Both the position numbers and the translations under genes were made by a program. From assembly GCF_032118995.1 (NCBI RefSeq), contig NC_092651.1, positions 22,552,349 to 22,616,348 of the forward strand: a DNA stretch of 64,000 bases. The letters run 5' to 3'. Origin of the DNA: Asterias amurensis. Its lineage: Eukaryota; Echinodermata; Asteroidea; Forcipulatida; Asteriidae. The notes under the pieces were generated by a model. It did no database searches and was not told the DNA's origin. It was given only the letters and a program-made list of their open reading frames with translations. Of the stretch, positions 23,291 to 35,000 are shown piece after piece. Position 1 is the first letter of the stretch, and the number at the start of each line of letters is the position of its first letter.

Positions 23291-25333
23291 CTTATCCGGT
23301 GGTGAAAAAGTCCGTCTTTTGAAAATATAATTCAGTTATATTGAACTTGTGGCGCCAGTCTTTGAGATTTCCATTACTTATTAAAAGGCTGAAAAGGGGG
23401 GCCTTGCGAGCAGATTGGAGGTTGTGTCTGAGTGTAGATGCATTTTTGTAGTTTGTCTTTCTTTTTTTGTGTTTGACTTTTGAGGTATTTCAGGAAGGAA
23501 ATCACTATGGGGGAAAAGTGTCCCGAATATAATCTGGTTTAAAAGAAAAATGCCAAAAACAGTAGCCTACTTGTCAGATTCCGTTGCCTCTTACTTCGTT
23601 TTCAATGTACACAATACGTATTAACATTCAAGATCTATTCAGTAATGTAATCTCTTTTTGACAATACTTAGGCCTACCCATAATTCTGAAAGTAAATTTT
23701 CTGTTTTGTTCTGCTCTTCTTAAAATAGAGGAAGGCCCCCTACCAATCTTATTTGTTTTTAAGAGGAAAATCGGTTTCACCTTCACAAAGACAAAAACAA
23801 AACCATTAAAACCGACGAAACACTTGGGTGGGATGACGTTTCCAATTTCTATGGGGCATGGCCTAAATAGTCGCAGGCCAACAATGAAGAATTTAGATAT
23901 TTAGCGAGATATGGGTTTTCTCTTACAAAAGGAACAAGATTGCAAAATGGAGAAATCAGAATGATGGTTTTTAAAAGGTTTTCCGGCCAATTCGACTAAT
24001 CCATGGGATCTGCACTTATTCTACACACAGGCTCTATTCAGTTAAAGACTGAGCATGACATATTACTTTGCTTCGGGCATTGCAACTGCGAATACAATGA
24101 AATAGAAAATAATTGCGACCATAGGGCAGTCGATCTTGCAAATGAGCTAAAAGGTCTAACACGGTACGGGTGACCGGGCATTTTAATTTGCCGCCGCCGT
24201 CCTTCGTTTTGTGTCGTTTGTGATGAAACAAACTTCCCAACGCAGTGAAGACATGTTGGACTGATGTGATAGCTTCGACACTAAACCGAAAACACGGCTC
24301 ATGGCACCCCATTTGTAATCGATGTTCTTCTTTTTAGCGCCTTGAAGCACCCCTTGGGTGGATATGTTTTTGCACATTATAAATGTTTTTATTATTATTA
24401 TTTAAAAAAAGTACTATCATACAATCAAATAAATCTACCGGTGAACATTTTATTTCAAAAGATAGTCGCGTTTTTGAGATATCGCTGAAACTCTGCAGCG
24501 ATTGTCCTCGCAGGAAAAATAATACTTAGCAGAAAACCCAATCTGTGAAGCGTTACCGCGGAAAACGTTTCTCATAATAACCCTTTTTCCATCATCCGTT
24601 TGAAGCGTCCAGAAGCTGCTGCCTGTATGCATTACTTCTTACAACGTACATGTTTATTACCATCGTTTCCAAACATACATTATAGACCATTAATTAGGTA
24701 ATATTATTGCTGAACTTCCGAACTGTAATGTGAAGAGAAACCTGAATGAACATAATGCCTACGGCAGCAACCCTTTTTCCTCAAGCAGCTAGCCGACAAC
24801 AGCAGTCGCGACCAGTGCAAAAAGGTCATACGGCCCTCTGTTGAAAGGTATTTGTGAACGCAAGCCTCGTCCCCAAAATTACTCGGTACTCCTGTAGCTG
24901 CAATACTACCGGATATAGGGGACGAGAGAAGAATAAAGTGGTATTCAACTGAAATGAACGAGGTTGTATGTGTAAATGTTTGTGTACAATTTGTATGCTT
25001 CGCTGATGCTGGATTGCTGGTTTCTTTCCATTCCATTATGTATTCAGTCATAAATGATAACGTCAGTCAAAGGTAAGTTTCTTCCTTCAGGGTTAATTTA
25101 ATCTTTATTATCCATGAGGGATAGTATGTCCTTGGTCAGTTTTCCGGTGTGTTTGTTATGGTTAAAATTATTATTCAATTCATGTTAATTGTTATTGAAT
25201 TGACATTGATGATAAGTTATTTTTTTATTGACATTGTTTTTTGTATTTGTACTTACTTGTAGGTTGTGAGAAAATAGAAATAGCTGTTGCAAACAACTTA
25301 CCAACCAAATGGATTGAGAGTATAAATGCAAAC

Positions 25334-25440
25334 AATAGTTAATGGCCTTGGTTTCGACCCTAGCAGAGTCTTTCTCGAAGGCCATTTTAGCCTTCGAGAA
25401 AGACTCTGCTAGGGTCGAAACGTCAGGCCATTAACTATTT
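25334..25440. mobile_element. Near-perfect palindromic element
   Basis: Left arm 'GTTTCGACCCTAGCAGAGTC' and right arm 'GACTCTGCTAGGGTCGAAAC' are perfect, meeting at 'ctcgaaggccattttagccttcgag'. A diverged relative with its arms split by ~60 bp is at 37075-37192, inside STXBP4 intron 12. Confidence 0.85.
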
Positions 25441-25759
25441 TTTGTAATTAATTTGTATTAAAATTAAATACAGTAAAGTATTGTATTTTTTTGTAATTTG
25501 TATTTTGTACGTAAACTAGAATTAGTAATTTTTATTGTGGTGTTTTGTCATGATTGTTTTCTACTACTACTACTACTAGCAAATTATGGCCAATCAATCA
25601 AAACAAAATTCTTCAGCAAGGGGTGGGAGTGTCTTCGATCATGGAGGAAGAACTCCTCCAGAGTCCATGCTTCGATAATGTTGAAGCAGCACTAGTAGAA
25701 GAAAGGAAGAAGAAGAAGAAAGATTGTAATGTAGTTTGTACCAATAAATATGCTAGCCT

Positions 25760-25910
25760 CACCACAGATTTTTCTCAATTGTCAAATTGACGAAAGGCAT
25801 TGCCATTGTGATTGTGCTGTGGGAAGGAAAAGGGGGCATTATTATTGTAATAAAACAAGCCCCCTTTTCCTTCCCACAATGCCCTTCGACTATCAAGAAA
25901 AAATCAGCCA
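25760..25910. repeat. Hairpin element
   Basis: 'GTGGGAAGGAAAAGGGGGC' and 'GCCCCCTTTTCCTTCCCAC' are perfect inverted arms about 25 bp apart. The outer flanks ('gatttttctcaattgtcaaa' / 'gactatcaagaaaaaatc') extend the symmetry. Confidence 0.75.
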
Positions 25911-26084
25911 GGCAGGTCTAGCTAGTAGGAGTAGTGACGCCATGCTCAGGATGCTATTGGCTGCGACGTGTACAAATCGAGGAAATTCGAGATTTTGTTC
26001 ATGAAATTACCAAACAGAAACAAAACAAGCACACCAATTTTTGCGCTATGTGCTCTCCATTAACAAAGAGCTCTGCAGCTGATT

Positions 26085-26245
26085 TCGCAAAACGCAAGGA
26101 TTAATCCTATCTCAAGTCAAGGAGTCAAGTTAACTTTAGGATGGATTCAATGTGTCCTACTGTCTATGGATACAGAAATTAACTCGTTTTAAGCAATAAG
26201 ATTAATCCTAAGTTAGGAAAAGTTTGGTGAAATCGACGGCTGGAT
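26085..26245. repeat. Family D foldback element upstream of STXBP4
   Basis: Arms 'aaggattaatcctatctcaag' and 'agattaatcctaagttagg', ending 'gtgaaatcgacggctgg', as in the copy at 19140-19280. Confidence 0.55.
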
Positions 26246-26361
26246 GTGACAACTTGGGAGCATCACGCTCAGTCATACACAAACTATTTTTAGCTCTAGC
26301 GTGAATAAGATTGGGGAGATAAATGTCACAGTCATTGCATAATGAAATGCTTGAGAATTAA

Positions 26362-26442
26362 CTTCTTTGCTTTTTCAAATCTTCCATTAATTTGTTAGTT
26401 GATGAATCTGATGCAGCCTGTATAACGAATGATACAAGCAAG
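26362..26442 (+). other. Possible STXBP4 5' leader and start-codon context
   Basis: The 81 bases before the chosen ATG are open in the same frame but contain no in-frame ATG. A short upstream reading frame (ATG at 26402, seven codons) lies in a different frame. 'tttgttag' at 26391-26398 could be an acceptor for a non-coding first exon further upstream. No clear promoter was identified. Confidence 0.3.
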
Positions 26443-29004
26443 ATGTCCCAGACTGTGACTATGACGGAGACAGGTGTCAGGTAAGTTTGCTAGTTCAAAC
26501 CAGATTGTTGAGGTATTTAGAATTAGATCCATACTAAAAAATGTGTTTTTAAAAGTACCAAAATCCCACCGACAATTTTGTCTTTCATTTATCTGACCAA
26601 TGTAGCGATAACATCGTAAAACATAATTGTATTTGGATTTTGCACCTTTTCGGTTGTTTGTTAAATTACTATCACTTTGATATTATTATTATTTCACATT
26701 TACAAAGGAGCACTGTCGATGGGATCACAGCGAGACATTAAAAAGGACATAGAAGCCATTTTCATTGAAGCCATTTTCATAGAAGCCATTTTCATAGAAG
26801 CCATTTTCATTTTGCAACGGCCAAAGTTTCCATTTGTATCCGTTTTAAATAAAGTCGGTGAGAATTTGTTTTTTGGTGCTCCAAGTCCCAAACCAGGGGC
26901 AACAGAGGCAATTGCCTCCCTGGCCTGCTTGTTACTCAAGGCCTGCAAGGAAAGTAAACAGGTGAAGGCTGCACAGTCAGTAATTCTGTATTTTGTTTAC
27001 TTTTTTTTTTTGACAGTGCCCTCGAGGGGTCACCAAGACATAGTAAACACATGGGTGATACGGAGACAGTTGTGTTCAGTAACTGCAAGTCTGGACTCGG
27101 TGAGTAGTCTTACTCCTTGGTAGGAGACTAGTCTGTTCCAATATTAAGGTATTCCTTGAGAATAGTCTAAATATTCAGGATTTCCACTGGAAAATCTTAA
27201 GGTCTGTTGGAAACTATTTTACTTGTTGCAATGGAACAGATTTTGTGTTTGCTGAAGGCCTGATATACACTGAAGCAATGGAGGCTAATGCTTTTATGAC
27301 ACCCAGTTATTTTTCCCAGGTCAGCGCCCGACGTGTGAATTATTACTCTTAAAGATTACATTTTATTTCACTTAGATCTTTCACAACTACAGTGTCAATT
27401 GTCATAATATTTTGGGTGTTGTGGCTAAGCGGTCTATTTCACCGGACTCAAGCTCTGGTGTTGTCAGTAGTAGAGTGAGGGTTTAAAATACCAGTCATTA
27501 CACTTGTGCCCATTAGCAAGACACTTGAGCCCGGTTCATACTTCCTGCGAATGCAAATGCGAATGTGAATTTGACGTCACACCCTCCTTTCACAGCGATT
27601 ATTCGCAAGGGAGTTGAACAGAGTTAAACAAAGTTCAACTGCTGCGAATTGTACGATACGAATTTGTGACGTCAAGATTTGCTTCGCATTCGCATTCGCA
27701 GGAAGTATGATCCGGGCTTAAAACATAATTCTTTTGTTAACAACTGGGAAGTGGTCAGGTGAATGCCTTCTGCTCTACCAACCAGGCTCCTAAAGTGTTT
27801 CAGCCCAAGGGGTATATGGCAATGTGGCCCTGGTGGCATTTGATTTGGGTTGACGGCTCAAATCAGTTTATTGTAAGGCCTCACCTTGAAGTGGCCATCT
27901 GGGGCCAATTTCATAGAGCTGCTTAAGAAAAAAAATTGCTTTTCTAAGCATTAAATAGCTTGCTTATTTTACACTTTTAGTTACTGGCAGAAATTTCCTT
28001 CCATATACATTGCTTTTGAGTGGTATTTAGCTGTTGTTTACTTTAGCATAACAATTGAGTGGAGTTTTGGCCTGTAACCTGGTTTTACTAAGCAAGGATT
28101 TTTTTGCAAGCAGCTCTATGAAATTGGGCCCAGGGGCCGATTTCACAAAGCAATACAAGTCATCGCAAGACAAATTTTCAGTATCACCATAGTGATTTGT
28201 ATTGTGACATCACACTTTACTAAGCAACTGCGATTGATTTGCAGTTACGATTAATTTTAGATCTTTGTGAAATCGGCCCCAGGCCTTGTAAATTAGGTGA
28301 TACCTCATAAAAACAAAACTGTACAAAGATTTCTAAATTCTCAATCCATCTATTTTGTAAAATTACAATGTAGGTACATGACAAAGTAAATATTGATAAG
28401 TCATCCATGGTTTCACTTTCTCGTAATCCTCCAGGAATTAAGATTATCGGAGGTAAGAGTGAGATTGAAGAAGGAAGGGATTATGGCATCTTCATTAGAC
28501 GGATTATCCCTAGAGGACTAGCTGAACAAAGCGGTAAGTAGTTTAAATTGTCAAACCACTCGGCCATTTTTCTTAAGGCAGCGAATACATATTGATTAGT
28601 TGTTCTGCTACACTTAGGTATTATCTTCAAAACTATACATTGCTTTGTTTCAGGACGTCTTTGTGAAGGGGACCAGATTCTCAGTGTGAATGGTGAAAGC
28701 TTACTGCGGGTTTCCAATGAACAGTAAGTAAACCACGATACTATCAGACAACAAGAAACAACAATTTTACAGTAACTGTGTTTAGTCTCTGAGCTGAGGT
28801 CCTATCTTTGATCAAGTTTCCCTGTTCCGCCGGGAGGAGAATATTTTGAAGAAAGTTAAAGGTTGAAGGACATTGGAAAGCTCCTGGCCTAAACATGAAT
28901 AAATTGTCTAATTATCTTTTTTATTTCAGGGCAGTCCAGTATCTTCGTAATGCATCGGCGACCAATAACGTCACTATGGTGATAACAAGGAATGCGTCTG
29001 CAAC
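26443..29004 (+). CDS. STXBP4: STXBP4 exons 1-5: N-terminus and extra PDZ1 domain
   Basis: Exon 1 (26443-26480) starts 'MSQTVTMTETGV'. Exons 2-5 encode 'ETVVFSNCKSGLGIKIIGG', then 'YGIFIRRIIPRGLAEQSGRL', 'EGDQILSVNGESL' and 'NVTMVITRN'. This is a standard PDZ fold signature: the G-L-G-I carboxylate-binding loop at residues 39-42, the 'GDxILSVNG' strand, and the alpha-B helix region 'SNEQAVQYLR'. All junctions keep frame (phases 2,1,1,2,2). The domain has no counterpart in the single-PDZ vertebrate proteins. The alternative that it belongs to a separate upstream gene is unlikely, because exon 5 joins exon 6, exon 6 joins exon 7, and exon 7 joins the STXBP4-type PDZ exon, all with matching phase. 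Confidence 0.88.
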
Positions 29005-32000
29005 GTGAGTACCACAGCTAATCTTACAAACCATCTTATATAGATCTTATATAGACTTGTCACTCTCCTGAGTGTCATTTTGGGTGTCAAAATCGTATAC
29101 AACCATGCACAAAAAAGAGTTGACACCCAAAAATGCGCGCATTGTTCGGCGGCACGTTCTGTATTGTGTGAGAAGTCAATAGCTCCTCCCCCTTGCATAA
29201 CGCGAAACGCCACAGGTACGCTGAGGTTATGCGCATGTTTTGTCTGATGATCTGCCTCCTTTTTGAGAGTGTGACGTCATATGCAATGGGTCTATTGCCT
29301 TGAAGTCGCAAGCTGCTGCTAAATCAAGCTCAAGGAGATCCACTCAACTCATGTCTTGTTATCTCCGTTTTTTCTTGACAGACACAAATTTTCATTGCTG
29401 TTAGAAAGTCAACTTGCCAACACGAGAAACACTTTCAACTTGGATTCACAGTCGGTTTCATCAGATCAAGCGTCAGATAGCAATGATGGAGGTGAGTTAA
29501 TGATTTAAAGAGAATGTGTAGATTTGGTAATCACTCTTAAGCCGGCCTCGGGTTGACCTTGCGTCAACAAAAAACAGTCGGCGACTGACTTTTCAGGATC
29601 ACACTGCGCCTGGGAACTTTTCAGTTGTCGATTATTTACGACCTGAGCGTAACTGCGGTGATTTTAAGACAATCTTAAACAGTCGCAGCTTGACAAAATT
29701 AACAGTTCCAGAGTAGAACAATTTCAACTTGTACGATGTGATCCCGACGGTCGGGAACCAATTGCAGGCGCACGATTTCTCAGTAATTGTGACCTGAGCA
29801 TATTTTGTCTGCGCATTGCCGACGGTTTGTTGCGGGCACAAGAAAATCGTAGGTCGACCTGAGGCCGGCTTTAAAGTTAATGGAAATACAAACCTTTGGT
29901 GAGAAACCTACAGCAGCTTTCGAAGCTATAAAGTATTTTTAAAAAACATTTCACTTTGAAGAGCTGTTGAAGGAAACAGTTTTTATGCCCCAAATATTGA
30001 ATCTGAGATTGTGTATTCTTATTGGGGATTTGTTTTCCTGCTTGGACATTCACTCTGGTGATATCTCAAAAACAGATGTTATTTTGATTGTGTATATCTA
30101 CATTTCTATAGGGTTACACAAATCAAACGGTTCTTAAAACCAAAGTTATTCTTTGCCTTAAAGTGGCGTTGGCTGAACTAAGTAATCTGTTTGTAGTACA
30201 TCATTAAAAGCAAACAGCCACAGCCACTGATGCTATATTTGGCTGCAATTTGCAATTATTGAAGCCCCCTTTATAATAAGACCTTCGTTAATATCTTTGT
30301 CCTATATCTCGTTAGCGAACTAATGACCACACGCACTTTTGTTAATTTAAATAGATTTTTTTTTTATATGATTCATCATTAAAAGTATTTGAATCTCAGC
30401 ACAGTCAAGGACACAAACAAGTTATGCAAATCCTGTCTTGGGCCCATTTGTTTATATATGTTCTCTCAAATTTAGACTTTCAAACAGCTATTTTTGTAGA
30501 TTGAGTTAGTTAATGGGCTTTCTGGTGAGGGAATTGCATGAAAACATCTGCCAATTTTAATTGGTTGTTTACCAAAAGAAATTATTATCTGGATGCTGAT
30601 CTTATTTCATGTCTATCAGACATGTACAAACGATTTTCCATGTTACATAAATTTTCTGCATTGTTAGTGGTATGTGCTTTTTTTATTTTTTTTAATCGGC
30701 ATTATAAAAACAGAAATCCTTACATAAATTTCTTTCACCTAAAATCAGTCCAAGACAACAAAAAAATACATTTGTTGAAACAAATTATTGCTTAAGCAGA
30801 AAATATTGGTTAACTTAATAATCGGGTACTTTCCTTTGGAAATGAGCCCAATACCAGTCAAGGATGGTACATGTGACATTGCATTTGGCTGGTAATCTGA
30901 TTCTAGGCCCCTAGAATTTTAACTATTTTTTATTAAAAGCACCATCCAACCAGCATGTAAATAGATAATTCAGTAGTAAAATCCTTGAGACTTTAAACTT
31001 TCTTTTAACTTCTTAGCTCCAAGACGTTGGTCATCCCAGAGAGAAAGAAACTCAACCCAGTCTCCATCTCCAAGTGTAATTTCCTCTTCAGGACCTGGAG
31101 ATCTCAGTCCTGAGTATGCTAATATCAGGTAAGAAAAATCTTATAGTTTTGTCAATGGGGTTTTCCTTCCCTTTTTAGCTTAAAGCCATTATACACTTTC
31201 GGCACAGAAAAAAAAAAAATCACAGATTTTACAGAAGGTAATGGTGAAAGACTTCTCTTGAAATATTATTCCATGAAATGCTTTACTTTCCGAGAAAACA
31301 TTAAAACAATTATCAATTCTCGTTGTTGAGAATTTCCGATTTATTTTACACATGTCATGACATGGCGAAACGTGCGGAAACAAGGGGTTGGGTTTTCCCC
31401 GTTATTTTCTCCCGACGCCGATGACCGATTGAGCCTAAATTTTCACAGGTTTGTTATTTTTATACCAGTTGTGATACACGAAGTGTGGGCCTTTGGACAA
31501 TACTGTTTACCGAAAGTGTCCAATGGCTTTAAGATAGTTGAATGACTGAAGTAATAACTACATTTATAATACAAATAATGAATGTTTTTGTGTGCAATGG
31601 TGAGACTAGTTAATAAAGGGTAGAATGAAAGTGCCGCGGTACAGTCCTAAAATGCATGGCTTGCAGGAAACAATTTCGTCCAGCAAGTTTACAGGCAGTG
31701 GACATTATTGGTAATTACTCATAATAATTATTAGCATAAAACCGTTCTCGGTGACAAGTAATGGGGAGAGGTTGATGGCATAAAACATTGTGAGAAACGG
31801 CTCCCTCTGAAGTGCCATGGTTTTCGAGAAAGAAGTAATTTTCTACGAATTTGATTTTGAGACCTCAGATTTAGAATTTGAGGTCTCGAAATCAACCATC
31901 TAAACGCACACAACTTCGTGTGACTAGGGTGTTTTTTTCTTTCATTATTATCTCGCAAGTTCGATGACCGATCGAGCTCAAATTTTCACAGGTTCGTTAT

Positions 32001-35000
32001 TTTATGCATATGTTGAGATACACTAACTGTGAGGGCTGGTCTTTGACAATTACCAATAGTGTCCAGTGTCTTTAAGTACATAATAAATGTGCACACGTGA
32101 ATGCTAATACTGAGTAGCAAATGATGATTTTTGAGGAGCAACTGATACAGTGTGTGGCATCATGCTATGCCGTACATGGGAAATCATTTACTGGCTTCTG
32201 ACATTGCGCCATGTAAATGTTTGATTAATGAATGCTGTGTGACAAAATAACTCTCTAATCAGATGATCTACTCTCCTACTCAAGGTGTTGTTCTATAGGC
32301 AGTTGTTAAAAGAGTGAAGCAAAGAGTGCAGGGGTGGATTTTACAAAGAGTTAGGACTAGTCTTATCTTGAGTTAGGACCAGTTACTCGTCCTAACTGAG
32401 GACTATCCATGCAATTTGTATATATCTCCTAGGACTAGTCCTAAGTTAGTCCTAACTCTTTGTGAAATCGACCCCAGTACAGTTAAAAAAAAATCAAAAA
32501 TCTGAACTTGTGGTATTTTAGCTGGTTACCTATTTGTGCTGTATCAAAAGTTTATTATTGTATTTTTTATCAGAGTACCAAACGCACGTGAGATTGTTAT
32601 AAATAAGCTGAGTGGTCTAGGGCTGAGTATAGCGGGAGGTATCGATCGCTCTGATGGGCCATCGATATACATCCAAAATGTTCATCAAGACGGAGATTGT
32701 TACAGGGTAAGTTGTAGTTTATTGCACAAGGGTGAGTAGAATACAGGTTACACACAAGTACTTCTGTGTCCCATTTGCCACAAGGCCATACGCACAGGCG
32801 CTTTATTTGTTTGTATTATTCCATGAGTGTGGTTGGAGAAAAATTTATCTTCAAGCAAACTTCCTGTACAGCTAAAAAATACCGCAATACGCAGAGTTAG
32901 AGCTGCGCATTACACAGGATGGTACAATGTATATGGATCATCACACTGTTGTTGCCATGGATCATCCAATCAGAATCAAGGATTTATGTTTGCTTATTCT
33001 GCTTGGCTTGTTGATGACGTTCAATCAAATTAGCATTTAATTTGACCTTTTGACTGGCACAAAATTCCTCTTTGGAATGTACAGACGCGTGTAATTTTGC
33101 TGTTCGATAATGTCATCAAATGAAATTTTATTTTACACCATTTTAACAAAAGGTTTAGAAACTTGTAGAACCTTTTTGATTGAAAACCATTGAGAGGATG
33201 AGTTTCAATGTTCCAAATCTTGATTTCAGGATGGGCGATTGAGAGTTGGTGATCGTCTGTTGTCCGTTAACGGAGAATCCTTGACAGGTCTGACTAATGA
33301 AGTAGCTGTGAGGATCCTAACCCGAGAATCACTCAGGTAATGCATACATCTAAAGTATAATCTGTCATACAGCTATCTTATCTTCCACTTTGGTGTGTAT
33401 TATTTGTCTTTTACCCTCCACCAATATGTATGAAAGAGAAGGTTACATTTGGTTTTCAATCTTTAAGTTAATGCCAATAGACTGTGCAAGTCTCGCACGT
33501 AGCGAAAACGAGAACTTAATTCAAAAAAAAGTATATTTTTGTACAAAACCAAATTGTATTGAAATTGTTATTTGTTAAAAAATTCTTAAAGATTATTATT
33601 TTTAACGTACTTTTTGTATAATTATTATTTTAATTCATGTACATAGTAATTGTTTTGTTTAAATTAACGTAAATATTATACATTTATCGGGACGAGGATC
33701 GCTGTTCGACATCGACTTGGATGGTTTTTTTAACAAACCCCGTTTGTGAATCACGTCCAATTGGTGCGATCATCACATAGGTTCAGCGATAATGGGAACG
33801 TCAATTGGGTAATATTCTTAATTGTTTAGAGTAAACCGGAAACTGGAGGTCAAGTTTTTTTCTTTAGTTTTCTTCGTTAATTTGTTGAATTGATTTTACT
33901 TTTCTGTTTTTAATCGCTTATTTTTACATTCCCAAGAACATATTCACTTTTTAGAGTCATAACTTATGTTAAATTAAAATTACTGACAGAACAAAATCTC
34001 CCCAACGTAAAACTCCATTAGGTTGGGACCACAATGGTCCCGGAAGTTCAATTTCTCGCGAGACTTGCACAGTCTATAACAACTTTTGGTTAGTAGCCTA
34101 CAGCAGCTTTCAATAGTATGAAGCATGTTGAGAAACATTTCACTTCAAAGTAATTTGGTTAGGTTTTTGTGCTCCAAAATTTGAATCTGAGAAGCAATAC
34201 TGTCAGTAACTTTTTAAATAGCGCTTTATACACCTAAAGGGCGTCTCAAAGTGCTTCCAACATTAGTACCCCTGGTCACTGGGCCATTTAATTAACTCCT
34301 TTAACCATCTCAGATCCCTGGGCAGCCAGTGCTGCCAAATTTTTAGCACACTAATCTAAATCAATCACAAGAACCATCTCTGCCCTTACAGTAACCCATT
34401 CACCCCTGGGTGGAGAGAAGCAATTACAGTTAAGTGTCTCAGGGACACAAGTGTCAAGACCAGGATTCGAACCCACACCCTGCTGAACAGATAAACCAGA
34501 GCTTGAGTTTGGTGCTCTTATCTGCTCGGCCACGACACCCCATGACGTACTCTGTGTTTATTCTTTGCAGAAGTGACATCAGTACCCTTCGTCTTGTCTA
34601 CATTCCTGGTGGTTCTCCCATGATGCATCACGGTCATCCGTCTCGACAAACACCTAGTTCCAGCTACGCCTCTTCCCCGAGCTCAAACCCATCACCTCAA
34701 CGATACCTATCTGAGCCCGGTAACCAACAACCGCAAGGGTTACCACACACTGGGACAAGCCACCCGCAACCCAGTAGACAGTCCCCCTATGGGGGTGTAG
34801 GGTTTCCCCCTTCACCCCAGATGGGAATGTCGCCAATGAATGGTCATGACCAAGGCAATGGATTAGTCTCTTCACAAGCAGTTAATCAGTCCACTTCACC
34901 ACCATTGTATGGACAGGCAATGATCAACGGTTACCCATTATCAAGTAAGACTTGTGATTGACCCATCCTTTACTTTCGTAACTCGTGGAAAAACTATAAC

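Noticed and set aside
25554..25790. 78-codon frame with 'MEEELLQSPCFDN' and a Lys-rich run
   Set aside because: No homology recognised, adjacent to hairpin repeats, and no compelling splice sites into STXBP4.
26677..27123. 148-codon frame starting upstream of STXBP4 exon 2
   Set aside because: It overlaps exon 2 in the wrong frame; phase and PDZ homology support only 27017-27099.
34485..34545. tRNA-Leu-like sequence on the minus strand
   Set aside because: It is continuous with a SINE body and tail shared with 40800-41100, so it was treated as a retroposon.
34434..34570. 5' extension of the exon 10 open frame
   Set aside because: It runs through SINE sequence; the acceptor at 34570 and phase from exon 9 define the exon.
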